Positions 1 to 6,122 of a DNA stretch of 9,714 nucleotides are shown here, one piece after another. Source of the stretch: Pseudomonadota bacterium (GTDB taxonomy: Bacteria; Pseudomonadota; Gammaproteobacteria; Pseudomonadales; Azotimanducaceae); NCBI GenBank assembly GCA_027622495.1, contig JAQBYL010000138.1, positions 1-9,714 on the forward strand, written 5' to 3'. Made by a program: the position numbers and the translations under genes. The notes below the pieces were generated by a model. It saw only the letters and a list, made by a program, of their open reading frames with translations, did not search any database and was not told the origin of the DNA. Numbering within the stretch: the stretch's first letter is position 1; each line of letters opens with the position of its first letter.

Positions 1-292
1 CGAGCATGTTGTAGACCTGCGCTACTTCATTGCCATTCATTCGTTTGAGCCGACTGTTAATTGTGTCGTCGATGACAGCCTTTGCGCCGGCGTAGTCTTT
101 CAAATCCATGAAAGCCTGGGCTTCTGACAGTTTTTTGTAGGTGGCTTCGGTGATCGACGGTGTTCGTCGGGTCTTCGTTTCCTTTTTTTCGTCAGCCGCC
201 GAAACGCTCGACCCTGGCACACCGAATTCCGCCGCGAGCGGCCAGAGTGTGACAACACATAACGCCAGAATCAGTTTTGCAAATGCTTTCAT
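1..292 (-). CDS. TonB-system-associated TPR-type periplasmic protein (partial, N-terminal 97 codons)
   Basis: This is the last visible gene of the TonB operon; it runs off the left edge, so only the N-terminus is present. It starts at an ATG 9 bp after the tonB stop, with an AGGA ribosome-binding site 7 bp upstream. Residues 1-32 look like a signal peptide: two Lys, a hydrophobic run, and small residues before ADEKK. A charged linker (KKETKTRRTP) follows. Then come alternating helices with a TPR-like pattern (residues about 52-80, AQAFMDLKDYAGAKAVID), where spaced Ala, Tyr, Gly and Ala fit a TPR first helix and turn. In TtpC-type TonB loci of Vibrio and Shewanella a TPR protein commonly closes the operon, and this fits that slot. 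The role is inferred as a periplasmic helper of the TonB complex. The TPR call rests on less than one full repeat plus synteny. Confidence 0.75.
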   Translation of the reverse strand, partial: MKAFAKLILALCVVTLWPLAAEFGVPGSSVSAADEKKETKTRRTPSITEATYKKLSEAQAFMDLKDYAGAKAVIDDTINSRLKRMNGNEVAQVYNML

Positions 293-301
293 GGCGTTTT
301 C

Positions 302-907
302 CTAGCCGTCGGATAGTTCGAAGGTGATGCGGTTTTTAACACCGGCAACATCGATGGCCTCACCGTTGACAACCTTCGGTTTGTACTTGAATTTGAGCGC
401 CGCCTGAATGGCTGCGTTGTCGAATATTCCAGGCGGTTTGGCTTCGATTACCACCGGATCTCTGACCGCACCCGTCTTAGTTACGATGAATTCAAGGATC
501 ACATAGCCTTCGATTCCGCGGGTCTGCGCTCGCCGCGGATAAATCGGGTTGACCTTCACGATGGGCAGGTAGTCCCCATCAGAACTGAACCCGCCGATAC
601 CGCCGACGTTCAGGTCTACCTTGACGTCGACCGAACCAATGTCCACACCTTGAGAAACGTCGCTGGTATTAAAATCGGGCCTCGGCATGTCTGGCGGCGG
701 CTCGTCCGGAGGTGGTGGTGGTTTGGGCTTGCGGTCTTTCGTGATCAGATCTTCGTCTTCCTGCAGGCGAACGAAATCCGTGATCCGGTATTTGTCGGCG
801 TCGGTTAAGGCACTGCGGTCGCTCTTGATCAATGCCTGCATCAGCATGAACAGAGCAAAGGTTGCTATCGCACCCAGCACCACCCCGAACACATATCGAA
901 TGATCAT
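302..907 (-). CDS. tonB: TonB energy transducer (TonB2-type, short)
   Basis: This 201-aa protein is anchored in the inner membrane and carries energy from ExbB/ExbD to outer-membrane TonB-dependent receptors. Residues 5-26 form the N-terminal membrane anchor. Residues 60-77 are a short Pro-rich stretch (KPKPPPPPDEPPPDMPRP). Residues 112-199 match the TonB C-terminal domain: a YLPIVKVNPIYPRRA opening, the GxEGYVILEFIVTKTG strand pair, the FDNAAIQAALKFKYKPKVVNG helix and strand, and a final ITFEL. The ATG at 907 has a GAGGG site 7 bp upstream and lies 10 bp after the exbD stop. The protein is shorter than E. coli TonB (239 aa), mainly because the Pro-rich spacer is small. That is typical of TonB proteins that work with TtpC. 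The family call is firm; the receptors and substrates it serves cannot be told from this window. Confidence 0.95.
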   Translation of the reverse strand: MIIRYVFGVVLGAIATFALFMLMQALIKSDRSALTDADKYRITDFVRLQEDEDLITKDRKPKPPPPPDEPPPDMPRPDFNTSDVSQGVDIGSVDVKVDLNVGGIGGFSSDGDYLPIVKVNPIYPRRAQTRGIEGYVILEFIVTKTGAVRDPVVIEAKPPGIFDNAAIQAALKFKYKPKVVNGEAIDVAGVKNRITFELSDG

Positions 908-917
908 CTAATCGCCC

Positions 918-1328
918 TCACTTTTCAGTCGCGATTGCGACTTCTGAAAGGCCAGCAGCCCGCGACGCGGCCAGGACCCCCATCAGGATCTCTGAGCGGG
1001 CCTCCTTGTCGGCCTGGACTACCAGTCCACCTTTGGGGTTCTCTGCATGGATGCGCTCGATGTGTGCACGTACTGCGGTCACATCAACCCGTTTCTTGTC
1101 GATCCAGACTTCGCCTTTGCCGTTGATCGCCACCAGCACACTGACAGTTGGTTTTTGCAACGCGGTCAATGCATCCGGTCGACGTACGTCGGTTCCGGCC
1201 TGTTTGATAAACGTGGCAGTCACGATGAAGAAGATCAACATGATGAAGACCACGTCCAGCATCGGCGTCAAATTGATATCCGAGTCTTCGTCGGATCTGG
1301 AAAATCTGCCTGCTCCACCTCGGCGCAT
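918..1328 (-). CDS. exbD: ExbD/TolR family proton-channel subunit
   Basis: This 136-aa protein is the ExbD subunit of the TonB motor. A short cytoplasmic N-terminus (residues 1-20) leads into one membrane helix (about 23-43) that begins NLTPMLDVVFIMLIFF. Asp25 sits where the essential proton-carrying Asp of ExbD/TolR/MotB-type proteins is expected. Residues 60-134 form the periplasmic domain, with the usual VAINGKGEVWIDKKRV strand pair and the VVQADKEA strand. The length matches ExbD (about 140 aa). The gene follows exbB by 9 bp, and its strong AGGAGG ribosome-binding site overlaps the exbB stop codon. It is expected to pair with the adjacent short ExbB to form the ion channel that energises TonB. 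Confidence 0.95.
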   Translation of the reverse strand: MRRGGAGRFSRSDEDSDINLTPMLDVVFIMLIFFIVTATFIKQAGTDVRRPDALTALQKPTVSVLVAINGKGEVWIDKKRVDVTAVRAHIERIHAENPKGGLVVQADKEARSEILMGVLAASRAAGLSEVAIATEK

Positions 1329-1333
1329 AGGAT

Positions 1334-1339
1334 CCTCCT
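1334..1339 (-). promoter_or_regulatory. Consensus ribosome-binding site of exbD, overlapping the exbB stop codon
   Basis: Read on the minus strand the site is AGGAGG, fully matching the anti-Shine-Dalgarno core. It lies 5 bases before the exbD ATG at 1328. Its last two bases in coding order are inside the exbB stop TAG region. It is the strongest such site I see in the operon and fixes the exbD start. The overlap suggests that ribosomes ending exbB may restart on exbD; that is inference. Confidence 0.7.
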
Positions 1340-1856
1340 AGTGGTCTTTGGTCAGGTGGTCTTCGAAGAGTTCGACCTCGAAATCCACCTTCCGTTTGAG
1401 AACGGTACTGCCCATCACGCCTGACAACGCGGCGATCATCCCCGCCATGGTCGGTATGGTTGCCTGCGACACACCGGCTGCCATCGATCGCGCGTTGCCG
1501 CCCTGGGTCGCCATGGCGTCGAAAACTGAAATCATGCCGGTAACCGTACCCAGCAGACCCAGCAACGGACACAGGGCCACGCAGGTCAGAATAAGCGGCA
1601 GACTGCCGGTGATCTTGTCGGCTGCGTCGGAGATCAATGCATCCCGGATCTGGTCGGCAGTCCAGGATCGGCGTTCCGGCCGGGCTTCCCACTTTTCGGT
1701 TGCATCGCGAATCACAACCTTGTGCTCGCTCTGAAAATACCAGAACCGCTCAAACAGCATGGTCCACATCAGAAAGGTCAGACCCGCGATCAGGTACAGC
1801 ACGTTGCCGCCCTGATCGATGAAGGTGGTTATCGCCAGATAGGCTTCACCAATCAT
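1338..1856 (-). CDS. exbB: Short ExbB (MotA/TolQ/ExbB proton channel family)
   Basis: This 172-aa inner-membrane protein is the canonical short ExbB partner of ExbD. Membrane helices are visible at about residues 18-40, 84-115 and 126-150. The conserved family core is clear: CPLLGLLGTVTGMISVFDAM (96-115) and AAGVSQATIPTMAGMIAALSGV (126-147), in which Thr104 and Thr136 are at the usual polar channel-lining positions. It starts 9 bp after the ttpC-like gene, with GGGGCAGG just upstream. At about 170 aa it is shorter than E. coli ExbB (244 aa) but normal for the second ExbB of TtpC-type TonB2 systems. It probably forms the pentameric channel around ExbD, while the longer TtpC homologue next to it has an added periplasmic part. 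Confidence 0.93.
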   Translation of the reverse strand: MIGEAYLAITTFIDQGGNVLYLIAGLTFLMWTMLFERFWYFQSEHKVVIRDATEKWEARPERRSWTADQIRDALISDAADKITGSLPLILTCVALCPLLGLLGTVTGMISVFDAMATQGGNARSMAAGVSQATIPTMAGMIAALSGVMGSTVLKRKVDFEVELFEDHLTKDH

Positions 1857-1865
1857 TGCCTGCCC

Positions 1866-3350
1866 CTACCCTAACGCCTGACCGGATTGCTCCGCGTGTT
1901 CAGCAATGATGCCGGCGCTCTGCTCTTCGATCACATGAATTACCGAGCGGGAACGACTGGACACAATGGCGTGCAGCAGCGTTGTGGGTATGGCTACCAC
2001 CAGACCGAGTACCGTGGTGACCAGTGCCTGTGAAATACCGCCAGCCATGGTCTTCGGATCACCGGTACCAAACAGGGTGATGGCCTGGAAGGTGGTGATC
2101 ATCCCGATAACCGTACCGAGTAGACCGAGCAGAGGTGCCACCACCGAGATCACCTGGATCAGGGTGATATTTCGAGTCAAGCCCGGTGTCTCAATCAGCA
2201 TGGCTTCACCCAGTTTGAGTTCCAGGGTCTCTACGTCGACGTCTTTGTTGTCTTCGTAGACTTTCAACACACGACCAAGCGGGTTGTCTGAGCTTGGGGT
2301 GGAGGATTTCTTCTGCGAATTAACCTTGGCACCAACCAGCGTCAGGGTGATCAGGCGCTCCGTGGCCAGAAGAACACCGAGTATGCCGACCAGGATGATG
2401 ACCGAGCCGGGAACACCGCCCTGACCATCACAGAAGGGAAGCCAGCATTCGCCTTTGGATATACCGCCGAAAGCGCTACCGATACGATCGCCCCAGGTGT
2501 CTGCAGAGATGAGCAGTCGCAGCAACGAACCGCGCGTCGGGTCAATCCCCATCTCGACGATCTCGTTTGGAGCCGCAGCTTCGAGGTCGCTGATGGTATT
2601 GGTGTAGCGTGCGGATGGTTGTCGCGCCAGTTCCACCAGCGCACCGGAATCCGGGTCAAACTGCACATAGTTACCATCGGCCACGATGGCAAAAGAACCA
2701 ATCCGAATCACGTCGGTACTAATCTGATCGCCGTTCAGCATGGTGATCTGCGCCGGGAAACGCACCACTTTGGACGATTCAGTCATTTCGCGCTGAAGCT
2801 CGAACCAGAGTGTCTCCATCTCGTTGATGGTCGCCAGTTTGGTGGAGGTGCCCATTTTCTTGGCCAGTTCACCCAGCCACTCACCCCTGTTGGGGTACTC
2901 GATGGAAATAATTGATGCTTCAAAGAGACCGCGGGTGTCCCCGGCAACCTGTTGCAATACACCGAACAGTTCGCGCAACGATCCCAGACGACGATCCAGT
3001 TGCTCCTGACGTTCGCCGATCAGAATTTCATTTTCTTCAAACTTGGTTTCCAACCGGTCGGAACGCTGTTCTTCGCGGCGACGTTGCGCTTTGGCATCGT
3101 CCAGCAACTTGGCCTGGTTGGCCCTGTCGCGACGAAACTCCGCTTCGCGCTGGGTATGCAGTTTGGACTCGACCACGCGGCGCTCTTCGACGTTCTTCAG
3201 AAGCTCGCCCAGCGTGTCTGCCTTAACAACTTCCAGGTCCGACGGTGGCAGCGCCTCAGCTTCATCAGCCGCCATGCTCAGCGTGCTGAAAAATACAGCG
3301 GTGATGGCTGTCAGCGCGATGAGACCCAATTTTTTCATTGTATTGCTCAT
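1866..3350 (-). CDS. ttpC: TtpC-like protein: long ExbB with periplasmic coiled-coil domain
   Basis: This 494-aa protein has three parts. Residues 1-27 look like a signal peptide or first membrane segment. Residues about 50-125 are a highly charged Arg/Glu coiled coil, followed by a beta-rich periplasmic region (about 190-250). The C-terminal third is a MotA/TolQ/ExbB domain with helices at about 315-340, 393-423 and 437-465, carrying APLLGLLGTVIGMITTF and AGGISQALVTTVLGLVVAIP. This matches TtpC of Vibrio TonB2 systems, which is required there for TonB2 function. Two periplasmic Cys (302 and 307) flank WLPF just before the first C-terminal helix. I chose the ATG at 3350, which shares one base with the upstream TGA (TGATG) and has GGAG 8 bp before it. 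A GTG at 3353 and an ATG at 3338 are also possible. Confidence 0.92.
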   Translation of the reverse strand: MSNTMKKLGLIALTAITAVFFSTLSMAADEAEALPPSDLEVVKADTLGELLKNVEERRVVESKLHTQREAEFRRDRANQAKLLDDAKAQRRREEQRSDRLETKFEENEILIGERQEQLDRRLGSLRELFGVLQQVAGDTRGLFEASIISIEYPNRGEWLGELAKKMGTSTKLATINEMETLWFELQREMTESSKVVRFPAQITMLNGDQISTDVIRIGSFAIVADGNYVQFDPDSGALVELARQPSARYTNTISDLEAAAPNEIVEMGIDPTRGSLLRLLISADTWGDRIGSAFGGISKGECWLPFCDGQGGVPGSVIILVGILGVLLATERLITLTLVGAKVNSQKKSSTPSSDNPLGRVLKVYEDNKDVDVETLELKLGEAMLIETPGLTRNITLIQVISVVAPLLGLLGTVIGMITTFQAITLFGTGDPKTMAGGISQALVTTVLGLVVAIPTTLLHAIVSSRSRSVIHVIEEQSAGIIAEHAEQSGQALG

Positions 3351-4126
3351 CACTTGTTCTCCGGACCCTTGACTGGAAGCGTTAACAGGCCAACCGAGAG
3401 TTGCTGATTTGCCATACGGATGCCCGTCTGAATCGGACTCTTGTAGTCATCTGACAACGTCTGCCACTCATCAGCTGTCGTGTTCCATACACCGCTTTCT
3501 GCGCCGTCTGGTGTCTGATAAACAAGGGATATACGGCCGACCTTCAAGATGTCGACCTTGCGATCTTTGCCGTCGACGTTGATGGTGTCCGAATAGGATT
3601 CCATGGTTCGACCGAACTCGTTCTCGATCTGATAGGCATTCAACACCTGGTTGAACTTCTCTGACACAACCACGTCTGCCCGGTCCATCATTTCACGCAA
3701 CCGGTCGATGCGCTCCATGCGTTCATCCAGACGGAATGGCATGTCCAGATTCACAAACTGCTCCAGACCATCGATCATCCGAATCATCAGCGGCGTTACC
3801 TGCCTTTCGATGATGGTGACTTCGTCGATGGAGGTGGAAAGCTCTTTTAGCTCCCGTTCCTGATTGCCGATCTGTTTTTCGAGCTGGGCGTTGTAGACCT
3901 GCAGGCCTTCAATCTCTTTCAACACCGTTTTGTATTCGCTCAGCAGCTCACGGGTTTCTTCGGTCAGGGCATCTATTTTTGCCTGTGAAGATTTGGCCGA
4001 GCGATTCATCTCGTCAGCCACCTTGTACAAATCCGACAGGGCTGCAGCCCACGCAGACCCGCCACCCATTAGGCCAACCATCAGCAGCAGCGACAGCACA
4101 GTGCTGTGGATCCGTTGTTTTATCAT
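3350..4126 (-). CDS. DUF3450-type periplasmic coiled-coil protein of the TonB/TtpC operon
   Basis: This 258-aa protein is the first gene of the TonB operon. Residues 1-28 are a clear Sec signal peptide ending AWA. Residues about 35-110 form a long amphipathic coiled coil (LSDLYKVADEM to the IDEVTIIERQ region). A conserved-looking block follows: MIDGLEQFVNLDMPFRLDER (118-137), then a C-terminal beta-rich part with GRISLVYQTPDG (198-209) and a WQTLSDDYKSPI segment. The layout and the DMPF and GRxxLxYQTxDG motifs match the DUF3450 family, found beside TtpC in Vibrio, Shewanella and relatives. Its role is not well defined; a periplasmic partner of TtpC is the reasonable inference. AGGAAG lies 5 bp before the ATG. 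The gene shares its stop with the start of the next gene, so the two are translationally coupled. Confidence 0.88.
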   Translation of the reverse strand: MIKQRIHSTVLSLLLMVGLMGGGSAWAAALSDLYKVADEMNRSAKSSQAKIDALTEETRELLSEYKTVLKEIEGLQVYNAQLEKQIGNQERELKELSTSIDEVTIIERQVTPLMIRMIDGLEQFVNLDMPFRLDERMERIDRLREMMDRADVVVSEKFNQVLNAYQIENEFGRTMESYSDTINVDGKDRKVDILKVGRISLVYQTPDGAESGVWNTTADEWQTLSDDYKSPIQTGIRMANQQLSVGLLTLPVKGPENK

Positions 4127-4388
4127 ACGACTTCCTACAGGAAAAATTAGCTTTTCAAGTTGTTGGCGTCTAGGTGCAACTGGTGAACCCCTCCACCCAT
4201 TTCTAGTTCCAGTACAAATGGTACTACGCGCCCTTAAAATCCGTTCAGACTCTAGATCGGATCACTTGACGTGCAGGGCCTGTTTTGATGCTCTATGTGG
4301 CACACTTTGAATCCCCACCCCATATATGCAACGGAAGGATCACGAAACGTCCATAGGATGTCAAGGTTGCAGAGGTGCCGCAGAAACA
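4127..4388. other. Upstream region of the TonB operon, no gene seen
   Basis: This 262-bp stretch separates the small two-cysteine gene from the DUF3450 gene; both are on the minus strand. I find no credible open frame in it and no strong GC hairpin followed by a T-run, so readthrough from the hydrolase gene is not excluded. No good sigma-70 pair is visible. The notable items are the AGTAC/GTACT dyad at 4211-4225 and a weak sigma-54-like GG-N10-GC element at 4175-4190 (minus strand). No recognisable Fur box is present. Confidence 0.5.
4211..4225. promoter_or_regulatory. Candidate operator: perfect AGTAC-N5-GTACT dyad upstream of the TonB operon
   Basis: The arms AGTAC and GTACT are exact inverted copies around a 5-base centre, AAATG. 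The centre lies about 90 bp before the start of the DUF3450 gene, in the only sizeable non-coding gap ahead of the TonB operon. A 15-bp dyad with one-half-turn spacing suits a dimeric repressor or activator. I cannot match it to a known regulator with confidence, and it does not look like a Fur box. A 5-bp arm can occur by chance in a 260-bp gap. Confidence 0.35.
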
Positions 4389-4544
4389 TTAAGCACCGGT
4401 ATTTGAGGCAGAACCGTTGGCTTTGTCGCGCATCGCCTCCTGCGAAGCCTCATTCCACTCATCCCAGACTTTCTGCTTTTGACAGACCCGTCGTTTGAAG
4501 TGACTGCCGGTTTGAATAACTTTCTTGCACACAATTGCTCTCAT
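4389..4544 (-). CDS. Small two-cysteine protein (51 aa), coupled to the hydrolase gene
   Basis: This short frame starts at an ATG that overlaps the hydrolase stop as ATGA, with GGAG 8 bp upstream. It begins MRAIVCKKVIQTGSHFKRR, then Val-Cys, and continues with a Trp-rich, charged helix (VWDEWNEASQEAMRD, residues 26-40) and a Gly/Ser/Asn tail. Cys6 and Cys21 flank a TGSHFKRR core. I recall small Gammaproteobacterial proteins with this same pattern (VCK, TGS, then RVC and a W-containing helix), usually behind a signal peptide, but I could not verify this. No signal peptide is visible here, so this may be a cytoplasmic or shortened version. Function is unknown; a disulfide or metal site formed by the two Cys is possible. 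Coding status rests on the coupled start, the ribosome-binding site and the protein-like composition. Confidence 0.65.
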   Translation of the reverse strand: MRAIVCKKVIQTGSHFKRRVCQKQKVWDEWNEASQEAMRDKANGSASNTGA

Positions 4545-5212
4545 CCAACGTGCTCCGCAAAAAAGTCCAGCGTTCGCTTTTTTGCGCTTGCGGCACTTTC
4601 GGCGTTGTAGCTGGCACGATGATCGCAGTTAAAGCCATGATCTGCCTTATAGGTGTAAACCTTGATTTTTGACTGTGCCGCCTTGATCGACTCCACATCG
4701 CTCATGGGTATGTGTGCATCGAGTTCGCCAAAATGCATGATCACCGGGCATCGTGCGGTCCGTGAGGCTTCGCCTGCAACCCCACCGCCGTAGTAAGAGC
4801 TTGCTGCTGCAATGCCTTGCAACTCACACGCGCTGAGCCAGGTTAGAAGACCGCCATAACAGTATCCGACTACGCCCACCTTACCGTGCACGGAGGCGGT
4901 ATCGATTGCAGCCTGCACATCTTTTAATGCGTCCTCGCGTTTGACGCCCTGAAAGGCAAGCTTGATCCCGCGGCCCATATCGGGCTCGACGTAGCCAAGC
5001 TCCACATCGCGTTCAGCGCGATCAAAAATCTGCGGTGCGATTGCATAGTAACCTGCCGCCGCATAGCCATCAGCGACTTCTCTGATGTGTGAGTTGACAC
5101 CGAATATCTCCTGTATCACCACCACAGCGCCGCGTGGCTGGCCCTCTGGTTTAGCTTCATAGGCGCCCAATGCAAAACCATCGGCTGCGCGAAGTTGAAT
5201 CTTTTCTCCCAT
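4541..5212 (-). CDS. Dienelactone hydrolase family protein
   Basis: This 223-aa alpha/beta hydrolase is close in size to carboxymethylenebutenolidase (about 236 aa). The Cys-His-Asp triad of the family can be placed: nucleophile Cys118 in GYCYGG, Asp165 in GELDAHIP and His192 in ADHGF. Glu36 in the VIQEIFG motif is the conserved residue that positions the Cys in studied enzymes. A Cys instead of Ser in the nucleophile elbow separates it from ordinary esterases. The ATG at 5212 has a GGGGGAAG site 4-5 bases upstream. Members hydrolyse dienelactone in chlorocatechol breakdown, but many chromosomal copies have other or unknown ester substrates. No aromatic-degradation genes lie nearby, so a general hydrolase role is likelier. 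The small gene at 4389-4544 is translationally coupled behind it. Confidence 0.93.
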   Translation of the reverse strand: MGEKIQLRAADGFALGAYEAKPEGQPRGAVVVIQEIFGVNSHIREVADGYAAAGYYAIAPQIFDRAERDVELGYVEPDMGRGIKLAFQGVKREDALKDVQAAIDTASVHGKVGVVGYCYGGLLTWLSACELQGIAAASSYYGGGVAGEASRTARCPVIMHFGELDAHIPMSDVESIKAAQSKIKVYTYKADHGFNCDHRASYNAESAASAKKRTLDFFAEHVG

Positions 5213-5351
5213 CGTTCTTCCCCCTTATTTAGATCGAATCCTGCCTCGCCACGAAGACTAAGTCAGGGTGCGGCCGAACGAAAGCCCTTAACCAGAAATG
5301 GCGACCTAAATAGCGTTCCTGCCTTTCCATGTCAGAATAGCCAATGGTCAG

Positions 5352-5385
5352 GAGTCACACCTTTGTCATACGACACAGGTGTAAT
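5352..5385 (+). promoter_or_regulatory. Pho box and -10 element of the phoB promoter
   Basis: Positions 5352-5369 read as two 7-bp direct repeats with a 4-bp linker: GAGTCAC, ACCT, TTGTCAT. Against the enterobacterial Pho box (CTGTCAT twice) the halves match at 4 of 7 and 6 of 7 positions. Exactly 10 bp later, at 5380-5385, is TGTAAT, a 5 of 6 match to the -10 hexamer. That 10-bp spacing is the one found at E. coli phoA and phoB, where the Pho box replaces the -35. A start near 5392 would give an untranslated leader of about 29 bases. This points to PhoB activating its own gene. Confidence 0.6.
5357..5382. repeat. Imperfect inverted repeat inside the phoB promoter
   Basis: The arms ACACCTTTGTC (5357-5367) and GACACAGGTGT (5372-5382) pair at 10 of 11 positions around a 4-base centre, ATAC. 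It overlaps the second Pho half-site and the first bases of the -10 element, so a protein bound here could block or modulate PhoB. It lies upstream of the predicted transcript start, which argues against an RNA hairpin role. Confidence 0.5.
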
Positions 5386-5420
5386 CATCGCAGCCACAGA
5401 TTCAGGTAATCAGCAGCGCC

Positions 5421-6113
5421 ATGACGAACGCGATACTGCTCATTGAAGATGAACCCGATATCCGCGAGATGTTGACCTTTTCGCTGGAACGCGCGGGCTA
5501 TGAGGTGTGGCCGGCAGAAACTGCAGAGCAGGCTCTGACCCTGCTGGAAGGTCCTCTGCCCAGCATCGTTCTGATCGATTGGATGCTGCCGGGCATGAGC
5601 GGCATCGAACTTGCCCGACGCCTGCGCCGGGATGAACACACCGCCTCGCTGCCGCTGATCATGCTCACAGCACGCGGCGAAGAGTCTGACAAGCTGCAGG
5701 GTTTCGATATCGGCGTTGATGACTACGTGGTCAAGCCTTTTTCACCGCGCGAACTGCTGGCTCGAATCAAGGCCCTTGCGCGACGCACCGGTCAGCCCGA
5801 TGACGGAGTCCTTAAGCATGGTCGGCTGGTTCTGGATCTGACCGCACACAGGCTGGCGATCAACGAACACCCGGTGAGCATCGGTCCCACCGAATTTCGT
5901 CTGCTCGAACTGCTGATGCTGAATCCAGATCGGGTGTTCGACCGCTCCCAGTTGCTCGATCGAGTCTGGGGCCGCAGTGTTTATGTTGAAGAGCGGACGG
6001 TCGACGTACACATCCTGCGCTTACGCAAGGTGTTAAAGCCATTCAACCTTGATCATCTGGTCGAGACCGTTCGGGGTGTCGGCTACCGGTATGTTCGCGA
6101 AAATCCAGGTTGA
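5421..6113 (+). CDS. phoB: PhoB, phosphate regulon response regulator
   Basis: This 230-aa OmpR/PhoB-type response regulator activates phosphate-starvation genes. The receiver domain (residues 1-120) carries Glu9 and Asp10 for metal binding, the phosphorylated Asp53 in LIDWMLPGMSG, Thr83 in MLTARGEE and Lys105 in VVKPFSPREL. The C-terminal winged helix (about 130-228) has the typical GPTEFRLLELL, NPDRVFDRSQLLDRVWG, VEERTVDVHILRLRK and VETVRGVGYRY blocks. DWMLPG, TARGEE and KPFSPREL identify it as PhoB rather than another OmpR-type regulator, and the length equals E. coli PhoB (229 aa). A Pho box lies upstream. The ribosome-binding site is weak: only AGG about 9-10 bases before the poorly matching GCAGCGCC. 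The usual partner gene phoR is not downstream; a convergent SDR gene ends 9 bp away. Confidence 0.95.
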   Translation: MTNAILLIEDEPDIREMLTFSLERAGYEVWPAETAEQALTLLEGPLPSIVLIDWMLPGMSGIELARRLRRDEHTASLPLIMLTARGEESDKLQGFDIGVDDYVVKPFSPRELLARIKALARRTGQPDDGVLKHGRLVLDLTAHRLAINEHPVSIGPTEFRLLELLMLNPDRVFDRSQLLDRVWGRSVYVEERTVDVHILRLRKVLKPFNLDHLVETVRGVGYRYVRENPG

Positions 6114-6122
6114 TCGACCTGG
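6105..6122 (-). terminator. Weak hairpin between convergent phoB and SDR genes
   Basis: CCAGGT and ACCTGG form an exact 6-bp stem with a 6-base loop that contains the phoB stop codon. In the minus direction it is followed by ATTTT, so it could serve as a weak terminator for the SDR transcript. In the plus direction no T-run follows. The stem is short and may be fortuitous. Confidence 0.3.

Noticed and set aside
687..911. Plus-strand frame with a Gly-rich start opposite tonB
   Set aside because: It is the complement of the Pro-rich tonB codons; the minus-strand gene is certain.
4239..4262. ATCCG / CGGAT inverted repeat upstream of the TonB operon
   Set aside because: The arms are 5 bp with a 14-base spacer and do not extend; this is expected by chance.
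5223..5327. Short minus-strand frame (about 34 codons) upstream of the hydrolase gene, starting MERQERYLGRHFW
   Set aside because: It has no ribosome-binding site, no recognisable motif and a random-looking Arg/Phe-rich composition.
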